Shown one piece after another: positions 8,261 to 15,316 of a DNA stretch of 61,738 bases. The position numbers were made by a program, and so were the translations under genes. Within the stretch, counting starts at the first letter, position 1; each line of letters starts with the position of its first letter. Source of the DNA: Phycicoccus flavus (GTDB lineage: Bacteria; Actinomycetota; Actinomycetes; Actinomycetales; Dermatophilaceae). The notes beneath the pieces were generated by a model. That model was given only the letters and a program-made list of their open reading frames with translations. It was not told the DNA's origin and made no database searches. The stretch spans positions 1-61,738 of the forward strand of contig NZ_SAYU02000018.1 of the NCBI RefSeq assembly GCF_004025965.2, given 5' to 3'.

Positions 8261-10414
8261 GTGACACCGATACGACGACGGGTCGGGGCCGCTGGTCTTG
8301 CCACCGGCCTCGTCGCACTCAGCTTCTCGGCGACTGCCGTGGCGCACGAGAACCACGAGCAGAGCAACGCCGCCCTTCCGCCCGACTCCGCCTTCGACAA
8401 GGTGACGATCGACGACACCCCCGGCGAGCCGCTGGACCTCGCGGTCCTCCCGGACTCCCGCGTCCTGCACGTCACCCGGGCGGGCGAGGTCCGCCTGCAC
8501 GACCCGGACTCCGGGCTGACGACGACGGCCGCCGAGCTCGACGTCTACCTGCACGACGAGGAGGGCCTGCAGAGCGTCGCCATCGACCCGAACTTCGAGA
8601 AGAACCACTGGGTCTACATGTACTACTCGCCGGTCCTCGACACCCCGACCGACGACCCGACGTCGCCGAACCGCAACGAGGGCGACGCCCCGGAGAACGG
8701 CACCGCCGCCGACTTCGCCCCCTACGACGGTCACCTGCAGCTGTCCCGCTTCAAGATGGAGGGCGACGAGATCGCGCTCGACACCGAGGAGCAGATCCTG
8801 CAGGTCCCCGTCTCCCGTGGCATCTGCTGCCACGTGGGCGGTGACATCGTCTTCGACGCCGAGGGCAACCTCTACCTGTCGACCGGCGACGACACCAACC
8901 CCTTCCAGTCGAACGGGTACACCCCGATCGACGAGCGGGAGACCCGCAACCCGGCGTTCGACGCCCAGCGGTCCTCCGCCAACACCAACGACCTGCGCGG
9001 CAAGATCCTGCGGGTCACCCCGAAGGCGGGCGGCGGCTACACCGTCCCCGAGGGCAACATGTTCGCGCCGGGGACGGCCAAGACCAAGCCCGAGATCTAC
9101 GCCATGGGCTTCCGCAACCCGTTCCGCATCGAGCTGGACCGCACCACGGGCCTGCTCTTCGTCGGCGACTACTCGCCCGACGCGCGACGCGCCAACCCCG
9201 ACCGCGGCCCCGCCGGCACCGGCCGGTGGATGGTCGTTGAGGGCGGCGAGAACTACGGCTGGCCGTACTGCGTCGACCCCGAGACCCCCTACGTCGACTT
9301 CGACTTCGCCACCCGCACCTCCGGCGAGCCGTTCGACTGCTCGGCACCGGTGAACGACTCGCCGAACAACACCGGGCTCACCCAGCTGCCCCCGGTGGCC
9401 GACAGCGAGGTCAAGTACTCCTACGGCCTGTCCGCCGAGTTCCCCGAGCTCGGCACCGGCGGCATCGGCCCCATGGCCGGCCCCGTCTACCACGGCACGG
9501 CGACCAAGAACCGCAAGGCGACCAAGGGCCGCCCCACCGTCGCCTGGCCCGAGGAGTACGCCGGCCACCCGCTCTTCGGCGAGTGGACCCGGGACTACAT
9601 CAAGATGTTCACGCTGAACGACAGCAACGACGAGGTCACGCAGATCGACTCCGTCCTGCCGTCGATGGTCTTCGACAACCCGATGGACATGGAGTTCGGC
9701 CCCGACGGCGCGCTCTACGTCCTCGAGTACGGCGACGGCTACTTCGCGCAGAACCCCGACGCGCAGCTCTCCCGCTTCGACTACATCGGTGAGGGCGGCA
9801 ACCGCAGCCCGAAGCCGGTCATCGAGACGGACACCACGAGCGGCGCCGAGGCCCCCCTCACCGTGAGCTTCGACGGCACCGGGTCCAGCGACCCGGACGG
9901 CGACCGCCTCAAGTACGAGTGGGACTTCGACTCCGACGGCACCGTCGACAGCCGCAAGGCCAGCGGGACCTGGACCTACGAGGACTACGGCACGTACCGC
10001 GCCAGCCTCAAGGTCACCGACGTCGGCGGCAAGGACCGCGGGCGCTCGGCCTCCACCTACACGGTCATCTCCGTGGGCGGTGAGGCCCCGGTGGTCCGCT
10101 TCGTGACGCCGACCAACGGCAGCTCGTTCACGTGGGGCGACACCATCTCCTACGAGATCGAGGTCACGGACGACCAGCCGGTCGACTGCGACCAGGTCAC
10201 CGTCACCTACATCGTCGGTCACGACCAGCACGGTCACCCCGTGACCACGGCGTCCGGCTGCACGGGGACGATCACGACCTCGCTGCCGCAGGGTCACGAC
10301 CCGGTGCTCGACGACATCAGCGCCGTCCTCGTGGCGAGCTACACCGACCCCGGCGCCGGTGACATCCCGCCGCAGACCGGGACCGCGCAGATCCGGCTCA
10401 ACCCGACCAACTGA
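8261..10414 (+). CDS. Secreted PQQ-dependent sugar dehydrogenase with PKD domain
   Basis: A 717-residue protein. A signal peptide covers residues 1-29 (RRR then LATGLVALSFSATAVA). Residues about 45-515 are a six-bladed propeller of the soluble glucose dehydrogenase/GSDH type: GLQSVAIDPNF, CHVGGDIVFDAEGNLYLSTGDD, YAMGFRNPFRIE, GGENYGWPYC, GDGYFAQNPDAQLSRFDY. Residues about 518-605 are a PKD domain with DPDGDRLKYEWDFDSDGT. The remaining ~110 residues look like a beta-sandwich. The GTG start has AGGAG 7 bases upstream. It probably oxidises a sugar or aldose group outside the membrane using PQQ; substrate and electron acceptor are unknown. The neighbours (ThuA, TIM barrel) fit 3-keto-sugar or related chemistry. 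Confidence 0.85.
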   Translation: MTPIRRRVGAAGLATGLVALSFSATAVAHENHEQSNAALPPDSAFDKVTIDDTPGEPLDLAVLPDSRVLHVTRAGEVRLHDPDSGLTTTAAELDVYLHDEEGLQSVAIDPNFEKNHWVYMYYSPVLDTPTDDPTSPNRNEGDAPENGTAADFAPYDGHLQLSRFKMEGDEIALDTEEQILQVPVSRGICCHVGGDIVFDAEGNLYLSTGDDTNPFQSNGYTPIDERETRNPAFDAQRSSANTNDLRGKILRVTPKAGGGYTVPEGNMFAPGTAKTKPEIYAMGFRNPFRIELDRTTGLLFVGDYSPDARRANPDRGPAGTGRWMVVEGGENYGWPYCVDPETPYVDFDFATRTSGEPFDCSAPVNDSPNNTGLTQLPPVADSEVKYSYGLSAEFPELGTGGIGPMAGPVYHGTATKNRKATKGRPTVAWPEEYAGHPLFGEWTRDYIKMFTLNDSNDEVTQIDSVLPSMVFDNPMDMEFGPDGALYVLEYGDGYFAQNPDAQLSRFDYIGEGGNRSPKPVIETDTTSGAEAPLTVSFDGTGSSDPDGDRLKYEWDFDSDGTVDSRKASGTWTYEDYGTYRASLKVTDVGGKDRGRSASTYTVISVGGEAPVVRFVTPTNGSSFTWGDTISYEIEVTDDQPVDCDQVTVTYIVGHDQHGHPVTTASGCTGTITTSLPQGHDPVLDDISAVLVASYTDPGAGDIPPQTGTAQIRLNPTN

Positions 10415-10425
10415 GCCACGCGCCG

Positions 10426-10510
10426 CCGGCCGGGGACCGCATCCGTCGCGGTCCCCGGCCGGGGGCACCGGCCGGTGGGCGCCCGCCCGTCGCGGCGAGG
10501 GCCCACCGGC
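10426..10510 (+). terminator. Double hairpin after the sugar dehydrogenase
   Basis: Hairpin one is a perfect 15-bp stem, arms at 10426-10440 and 10448-10462, with a 7-base loop. Hairpin two has perfect 10-bp arms GCCGGTGGGC (10471-10480) and its complement (10501-10510) around a 20-base loop. There is no T-run. This is a strong GC-type terminator. Confidence 0.7.
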
Positions 10511-10618
10511 TCCGGCAGGACCACCTCGCACCCCCGCACCACTCAGCACCACCAGGACGCCGGCCCCCCGACCCCCCGGAGGGCCGGTAGCACCACCACT
10601 CTCGAGAGGACCACCACC

Positions 10619-11590
10619 ATGTGTTTCGGATTCGACGGGTTCGCCCCGCTGCGTGAGGCCGCCGAGCGCGGCACCGGCCCCGACCGCCGCTCGCTGCTCC
10701 GCGGCGTCGGCGCGTCGTTCGTCGGCGGCGCCGCCGCCCTGGCCGGCGCCGGGACGGCCTCCGCGGCCCCCGGCGGCAAGGGCCGCCCCGTGCCGCCCGG
10801 CCAGATCAGCATCCAGATGTACACGCTGCGCTCGATCACCAACGGCCAGACCGTCGACAGCGTGCTCGGCACGCTGTCCGACATCGGCTACCGCAAGGTC
10901 GAGCTCGCCGGGTACTACGGCTACACCGCCCAGCAGCTGGGCGCCCTGCTCGCCGCGAACAACATCTCGGCGTCCTCGAGCCACGACGGCCTGAGCGGCA
11001 GCGAGGCGGCGATGCACGCCAAGTTCGAGAACGCCGTCACCCTCGGCCAGCGCTTCATCAACGTGCCCTACCTCCGCAGCGACTCCGCGGACCAGTGGCG
11101 CGCCTGGGCCGAGGCGATGAACGCCGAGGCCGCCGTCGCCAAGACCTACGGCCTGGCGTACGGCTACCACAACCACGCCCACGAGTTCAGCCTCGAGCTC
11201 GACGACGGCTCGCGCGGCTGGGACATCCTCACCAGCACCCTCGACCCGGCCCTCGTGCACCTCGAGGTCGACCTGTTCTGGGCGGTCACCGGCGGTCTGC
11301 AGACCGGCGAGGCGACCGAGGCGACGGCGAGCCGGTTCGCGGCCGACGTCATCGCGGCGGCCCCGCAGCAGACGCTGCAGTACCACGTCAAGGACCGCGA
11401 CGCCGGGGCGGACCCGTTCGCCGGCAACGCCTTCGCCGACGTCGGCACCGGCTTCGTCGACTTCCCGCTGATCTTCGGCTCGCACATGACCAAGGAGTTC
11501 ATCGTCGAGAACGACCGGCCGGACATCGACCCGATCACGACGGCGCGGGTCGGCTACGACTACCTGCGGGCGGTCCGCTCGCAGGTCTGA
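10619..11590 (+). CDS. Tat-exported sugar phosphate isomerase/epimerase-like TIM barrel
   Basis: A 323-residue protein. A twin-arginine signal is visible (DRRSLLRG, arginines 23-24, then a hydrophobic Gly/Ala stretch ending GTASAAPGG near residue 48). The mature part is a xylose-isomerase-like barrel: QISIQMYTLRS, KVELAGYYG, YGYHNHAHEF, LEVDLFWA, YHVKDRD, and a final MTKEFIVENDRP. A folded, metal-bound enzyme exported by Tat fits. The ATG is preceded by GAGAGGA. Members beside ThuA and PQQ dehydrogenases are thought to act on oxidised (3-keto) glycosides; this is inference from context. Confidence 0.82.
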   Translation: MCFGFDGFAPLREAAERGTGPDRRSLLRGVGASFVGGAAALAGAGTASAAPGGKGRPVPPGQISIQMYTLRSITNGQTVDSVLGTLSDIGYRKVELAGYYGYTAQQLGALLAANNISASSSHDGLSGSEAAMHAKFENAVTLGQRFINVPYLRSDSADQWRAWAEAMNAEAAVAKTYGLAYGYHNHAHEFSLELDDGSRGWDILTSTLDPALVHLEVDLFWAVTGGLQTGEATEATASRFAADVIAAAPQQTLQYHVKDRDAGADPFAGNAFADVGTGFVDFPLIFGSHMTKEFIVENDRPDIDPITTARVGYDYLRAVRSQV

Positions 11591-11601
11591 CCCTGCCCGG
11601 G

Positions 11602-11663
11602 GGCGGCCGTCCGGCCGCCGGCCCCGTACCCGGTCCGGCATCCCGCCGGCCGGGTGCGGGGCC
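11602..11663. terminator. Bidirectional double hairpin between convergent genes
   Basis: A 7-bp stem GGCGGCC/GGCCGCC with loop GTCC lies at 11602-11619. It is followed at once by a 14-bp stem with arms at 11620-11633 and 11650-11663 (one G-T pair). It sits between the TIM-barrel gene (+) and the ROK gene (-) and can end both transcripts. Confidence 0.65.
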
Positions 11664-11709
11664 GCTCGGCGTCGTGGTGCCGGCGTCGGAGCGCGCGGAG
11701 GGGTGGCGC

Positions 11710-12909
11710 TCAGACGGCGGCGGCGGAGCCGAGGCGGTCCTCGACCTGCCCGGGCGCGAGGACGTGCTGGATGACCATGGTCGCCGCGCCGACGACCCCG
11801 GCGTGCCCGGCGGTCCGGGAGGCGACGATCTGCAGGTCGCCCGTGGCCAGCGGCAGCGAGCGGCCGTAGACGACCTCCCGGACGCCGGCGAGCAGGTGCT
11901 CGGCGGTCTGGGCCAGGACGCCACCGACGACGATGACCGACGGGTTGAGCAGGCTCACGCACGTCGCGAGCACCCGCCCGATCTCCCGCCCGGCGTCGCG
12001 GATGGCCTCGGTGGCCACGAGGTCGCCGGCCTTGGAGGCGTCGACCAGCCCCTGGCTGTCGGCGATGTCCAGGCCCTGCGCGCGCAGCCGGCGGACGATG
12101 GCCGGTCCGCTGGCGACGGCCTCGAGGCACCCGGTGTTGCCGCAGGTGCAGCGGGCGTCGCCGCCGTGGGGGGCGGCCACGTGGCCGAGGTCGCCCGCCG
12201 ACCCCTGGGCGCCGCGGTGCAGCCGGCCGCCGCTGATGATGCCCGCGCCGATGCCGGTGGCGACCTTGACGAAGAGCAGCTGGTCGACGTGCGGGTAGAC
12301 CGTCGCGTGCTCGCCGAGGGCCATGAGGTTCACGTCGTTGTCGACGAGCACCGGGCCGCGCAGCGCGCTCGAGAGGTGCCCCGGGACGTCGTAGGTGTCC
12401 CAGCCCGGCATGATCGGCGGCAGCACGGGGCGGCCGGTGGCGTGCTCGACGGGGCCGGGCAGGCCGATGCCGACGCCGCTGACGTCGCCGACCCGGCGCC
12501 GACCCGACCGCAGCAGCTCGCGGGCGGCGCGCACGACGTCGTCGAGGACGGCCTTGGGCCCGGAGGCGATGTCGATGGCCAGGGCGCGCTCGCCGACGAC
12601 CCGGCCGCGCAGGTCGGTGAGGGCGACGAGGGCGTGCGTCGCCCCGACGTCGACCCCGACGACGACGCCGGCGTCCGGGTTGAAGGCCAGCCGGGCCGGG
12701 GGCCGACCGCCGGTGGAGGCGGCCTCGCCGGAGGGGACGAGGAGGTTCGCGGACATCAGCGCCTCGACCCGGGCACCTACGGTGGAGCGGGCCAGCCCGG
12801 TGAGCGAGATCAGCTCGGCGCGGGTGCGGGGCACCCCGTCGAGCATGAGGTGGAGGAGGTCACCGGCGCCGGTCCCTCCCGACCCACCGGGTGCGACGTC
12901 GGTGCTCAC
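11710..12909 (-). CDS. ROK-family transcriptional regulator
   Basis: A 399-residue repressor-type ROK protein. An N-terminal winged helix-turn-helix covers about residues 15-75 (LISLTGLARSTVGARVEAL). The ROK sugar-kinase-like domain follows: VVGVDVGATHALVAL, VLVDNDVNLMALGEH, ATGIGAGIISGGRLHRGAQGSAGDLGH and the zinc motif CTCGNTGCLE. It starts at GTG. It is convergent with the exported sugar-oxidation genes and is the obvious candidate to control them in response to a sugar; no operator could be identified with confidence. Its kinase activity is probably lost, as in NagC/XylR-type regulators. Confidence 0.88.
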   Translation of the reverse strand: MSTDVAPGGSGGTGAGDLLHLMLDGVPRTRAELISLTGLARSTVGARVEALMSANLLVPSGEAASTGGRPPARLAFNPDAGVVVGVDVGATHALVALTDLRGRVVGERALAIDIASGPKAVLDDVVRAARELLRSGRRRVGDVSGVGIGLPGPVEHATGRPVLPPIMPGWDTYDVPGHLSSALRGPVLVDNDVNLMALGEHATVYPHVDQLLFVKVATGIGAGIISGGRLHRGAQGSAGDLGHVAAPHGGDARCTCGNTGCLEAVASGPAIVRRLRAQGLDIADSQGLVDASKAGDLVATEAIRDAGREIGRVLATCVSLLNPSVIVVGGVLAQTAEHLLAGVREVVYGRSLPLATGDLQIVASRTAGHAGVVGAATMVIQHVLAPGQVEDRLGSAAAV

Positions 12910-13048
12910 GGGCGGTAGTCAAGCACACGGCGGGGCTCAGCCAGGGCGTTATGCCCCGAACCGGGTCCCTTATGACCGCCGACGTGACAGAAGTCATCTC
13001 CCCGCCGTCGGATGTGGGCCCGGTCGTGCGGCACGGACACGGGTGACC

Positions 13049-13525
13049 TCAGAGGCCGGACTGCTCGACGCCGTATCCGGCCTGGGCCTTGGTGTACCCC
13101 TCGAAGACGAGCTGGTCGACCAGGCCCTTGCGCGAGAACGGGCTGAGGTCGAGGTAGTTCTTCGCCGCCCGGGCGGCCTGCTTCCTGTAGTCGACCCGGA
13201 GGGTGCCGACGGCCTTCGTCGCGTCCTTCTTGCTGTAGCCCTCGAAGACGAGCTGCTCGACGAGGCCCTTCTGCGAGAACGGCGTGAGGTCGAGGTAGTT
13301 GCGGGCCTGGCGGACCGCGTTCCGCTGCTCCTTGGTGAGCGACGGACCCTTCTTGGCCGGCTTCGCGGTCTTGGACGACGCCGCGGACCGGGGGGCGCTG
13401 CTCGTCGTCCCCGCCTCGGACCCGACGTCCTGGGCGGCGTAGGTGTCCACGGACCCGCACCCGGAGAGCAGGGCGAGCACGGCGGCGCCCGCGGCGGCGG
13501 CGAGCGAGAGCTGGCGCGTGTGCAT
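13049..13525 (-). CDS. Ltp-family lipoprotein with two Ltp repeats
   Basis: A 158-residue lipoprotein. The N-terminus is a lipoprotein signal with lipobox LLSGC near residue 22, followed by a Ser/Thr/Lys-rich linker. Two near-identical ~45-residue repeats follow, each with ARNYLDLTPFSQKGLVEQL or AKNYLDLSPFSRKGLVDQL and then VFEGY. This is the host cell surface-exposed lipoprotein (Ltp) domain. In the Streptococcus phage TP-J34 the Ltp lipoprotein blocks superinfection by stopping DNA injection; in chromosomal actinobacterial copies the role is unknown. The ATG at 13525 is preferred because it directly precedes the basic stretch of the signal and has GAGGGG upstream. Confidence 0.8.
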   Translation of the reverse strand: MHTRQLSLAAAAGAAVLALLSGCGSVDTYAAQDVGSEAGTTSSAPRSAASSKTAKPAKKGPSLTKEQRNAVRQARNYLDLTPFSQKGLVEQLVFEGYSKKDATKAVGTLRVDYRKQAARAAKNYLDLSPFSRKGLVDQLVFEGYTKAQAGYGVEQSGL

Positions 13526-13740
13526 GTGGAGGACCCCTCGGTGGTGGCTCGGCGGTCCGGTGGCCGGGCCGCACGGGTGTCCCCGCACGTCCGACGGCTC
13601 CGGTGGCCCGACCGTAGGCGCGCCGTGGCCCCGGCACCGGCGCTTCGGCCCGGTGGGGGACCGGACGGCCGAGGCGACCTCGACCCGTCGGCCGATGCGC
13701 CGCACAGCCGAGGCACAGGCGGCGGCGTGATGATGACGGC

Positions 13741-14379
13741 GTGAGCGGACTCCTGGAGCAGGTGCTCGGCCAGCCGGCCTGGATCGTCTACCTCGTCGTC
13801 GGGATCGTCGTCTTCGTCGAGGACGCGATCTTCGTCGGCTTCGTCGTCCCGGGCGAGACCGCGGCGATCCTCGGCGGGGTGTCGGCCGCGCTCGGCAACA
13901 CCTCGCTCGTCGTCGTCGCCCTCGTCGTCGTCGCGGCGGCGGTCATCGGCGACAGCGTCGGGTTCGAGATCGGGCGGGTGCTCGGCCCGCGCCTGGTCGA
14001 CCTGCGGCTGCTGCGCCGGGCCCGGCCCCGGCTGGAGGCCGCCGAGGAGTTCATCCGCCGGCGCGGCCCGGTCTCGGTCTTCCTCGCCCGCTGGACCGCG
14101 TTCCTGCGGGCCGTCGTCCCGGCCCTCGCCGGGTCCTCGCGGCTGCCGTACCCGACGTTCCTCGTGTGGAACGCCCTCGGCGGTCTCGCCTGGGGCGTCA
14201 CCTGCGTCGTCGGCGGCTACCTCGCGGGCCACTCCTACCGGACGCTCGAGCACTGGCTCGGGGTGGGGCCGGCCGTCGTCGTGGTCCTTCTCGCCGTCGG
14301 GGCCTACGTCGTCTACCGCCGTCGCCGGGGCGAGCGGGACGACGCGCAGGACGTGGGGGCGGCGGAGCGCACCGCCTGA
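13741..14379 (+). CDS. DedA-family membrane protein
   Basis: A 212-residue membrane protein of the DedA/VTT family. Family landmarks are present: FVEDAIFVGFVVPGET near residues 25-40 with the conserved acidic residues, GDSVGFEIGRVLG, FIRRRGPVSVFLARWTAFLRAVVPALAGSSRLPYPTFLVWNALGG (the conserved FxxR and P..aG core), and about five hydrophobic segments. DedA proteins are tied to membrane-lipid translocation; several (UptA) recycle undecaprenyl phosphate. The C-terminal tail is charged and cytoplasmic. It is a single gene, convergent with the LytR_C gene. Whether it moves C55-P or phospholipid cannot be decided. Confidence 0.88.
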   Translation: MSGLLEQVLGQPAWIVYLVVGIVVFVEDAIFVGFVVPGETAAILGGVSAALGNTSLVVVALVVVAAAVIGDSVGFEIGRVLGPRLVDLRLLRRARPRLEAAEEFIRRRGPVSVFLARWTAFLRAVVPALAGSSRLPYPTFLVWNALGGLAWGVTCVVGGYLAGHSYRTLEHWLGVGPAVVVVLLAVGAYVVYRRRRGERDDAQDVGAAERTA

Positions 14380-14389
14380 CCCGCGCCGG

Positions 14390-14950
14390 TCAGGACGACG
14401 GCGACGCCGACGGCTTGGGGCACATCGGCAGCCCGGTCGACTGCGCCTTCGGTGGCAGGCCGTCGAAGCCGGCGCCGAGCACGACGTCGACGGTGCGCGA
14501 CGTCCGCGACGAGAGCACGTGGCCGCGGGTGCCCTTCGGCAGGTCGCCGTCGAGCATGGTCAGGGCCCCGGCGCGTCCCTTCTTGCCGTAGCGCAGCTCG
14601 GCGACCTTGGGGGCCTTGCGGCTCGAGGGGTCGTTCGCCACCTTCTTCACCGTGTACCCGCGCTTCTCCAGGGCCGTGGCCGTCCGGCTGGCCAGGCCGC
14701 TGCGGTTCGTCGCGTTGTAGACGTTGACGGTGATGTCGGCGGGCGTGCGGACCTTGGGGTCGTACGGGCTGCACGTCGGGGTGGGGGTGCGGGGGGCCGC
14801 GCGGGACTCGTCCGCCTCGTAGTAGGACAGCGCGTACCAGAAGGCGAAGAACAGGCCGAGGACGAGGGTGCCGATGGTGATGACGGCGCGCCGGCGCCGC
14901 TGGCGTCGCTCGAGCGAGAGCGGGGACTCGGTGGTGTAGTCGGTCATCAC
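14390..14950 (-). CDS. Membrane-anchored LytR_C domain protein
   Basis: A 186-residue protein. A basic cytoplasmic stretch (RRQRRRRAV) is followed by one transmembrane helix at about 25-47 and an extracytoplasmic LytR_C domain (ITVNVYNATNRSGLASRTATALEKRGYTVKKVAND, about residues 72-170). This domain is usually the C-terminal part of LytR-CpsA-Psr proteins; here it stands alone without the catalytic LCP part. It may bind cell-wall polymer or a partner protein. Its ATG lies four bases downstream of the ParB-like gene stop, so the two are co-transcribed. Confidence 0.78.
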   Translation of the reverse strand: MMTDYTTESPLSLERRQRRRRAVITIGTLVLGLFFAFWYALSYYEADESRAAPRTPTPTCSPYDPKVRTPADITVNVYNATNRSGLASRTATALEKRGYTVKKVANDPSSRKAPKVAELRYGKKGRAGALTMLDGDLPKGTRGHVLSSRTSRTVDVVLGAGFDGLPPKAQSTGLPMCPKPSASPSS

Positions 14951-14954
14951 GGCC

Positions 14955-15245
14955 TCAGAGGGAGAGCACCCGGGCGTGCAGCGTCGGCCGCTGCTGCAGG
15001 GCGGCCCGCAGCGCGCGGTGCAGCCCGTCCTCGAGGTAGAGGGTGTCCTCCCACTCGACGACGTGCGCGAACAGGTCGCCGTAGAAGGTGGAGTCCTCGG
15101 CGAGCAGCTGCTGCAGGTCGAGCTCGCGCTTGGTCGTCACGAGGTCGTCGAGGCGGACGAGCCGGGGTGGGACCGTCGACCACTGCCGCCCCGAGTACCC
15201 GTGGTCCGGGTACGGGCGGTGGTCGCCGACGGCCTTGAAGATCAC
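14955..15245 (-). CDS. Small ParB-N-like conserved actinobacterial protein (often named VapB-type antitoxin)
   Basis: A 96-residue protein starting MIFKAVGDHRPYPDHGYS. The second half (LVRLDDLVTTKREL then EDGLHRALRAALQQRPTLHARVLSL) resembles the ParB/sulfiredoxin-like fold, where a DGxHR loop precedes a helix. Database naming as an antitoxin is common for relatives, but no toxin gene is adjacent. I choose the GTG at 15245 rather than 15254 because TAGAGT (15253-15258 on the minus strand) sits seven bases upstream, as for other apparently leaderless genes here, and relatives start with MIFKAVG. Function unknown. Confidence 0.65.
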   Translation of the reverse strand: MIFKAVGDHRPYPDHGYSGRQWSTVPPRLVRLDDLVTTKRELDLQQLLAEDSTFYGDLFAHVVEWEDTLYLEDGLHRALRAALQQRPTLHARVLSL

Positions 15246-15252
15246 CCCACCC

Positions 15253-15309
15253 ACTCTATGGGGAGGGCCGCGCCGGGCCCGGGTGCGAAACCCGGGTGAC
15301 GGCTAGATT
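15253..15309. promoter_or_regulatory. Divergent leaderless promoters with a 7-bp dyad
   Basis: The minus-strand -10 TAGAGT (15253-15258) serves the ParB-like gene, and the plus-strand -10 TAGATT (15304-15309) serves the HerA-like ATPase, each 7 bases from a GTG. Between them CCCGGGT (15278-15284) and ACCCGGG (15290-15296) form a perfect dyad around GCGAA, a possible shared operator. Confidence 0.5.
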
Positions 15310-15316
15310 GGCGGGC

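Noticed and set aside
8246-12130. Very long minus-strand open frame (over 1200 codons) opposite the dehydrogenase and TIM-barrel genes
   Set aside because: Composition-driven antisense frame with no family resemblance; the plus strand carries clear conserved domains and signals.
14955-15245. Type II toxin-antitoxin module
   Set aside because: No toxin-sized partner gene; the neighbour is a LytR_C membrane protein and the fold looks ParB-like.
15296-15316. Upstream GTG at 15296 as start of the HerA-like ATPase
   Set aside because: The -10 box TAGATT would lie inside the coding sequence; the GTG at 15317 fits the leaderless spacing.
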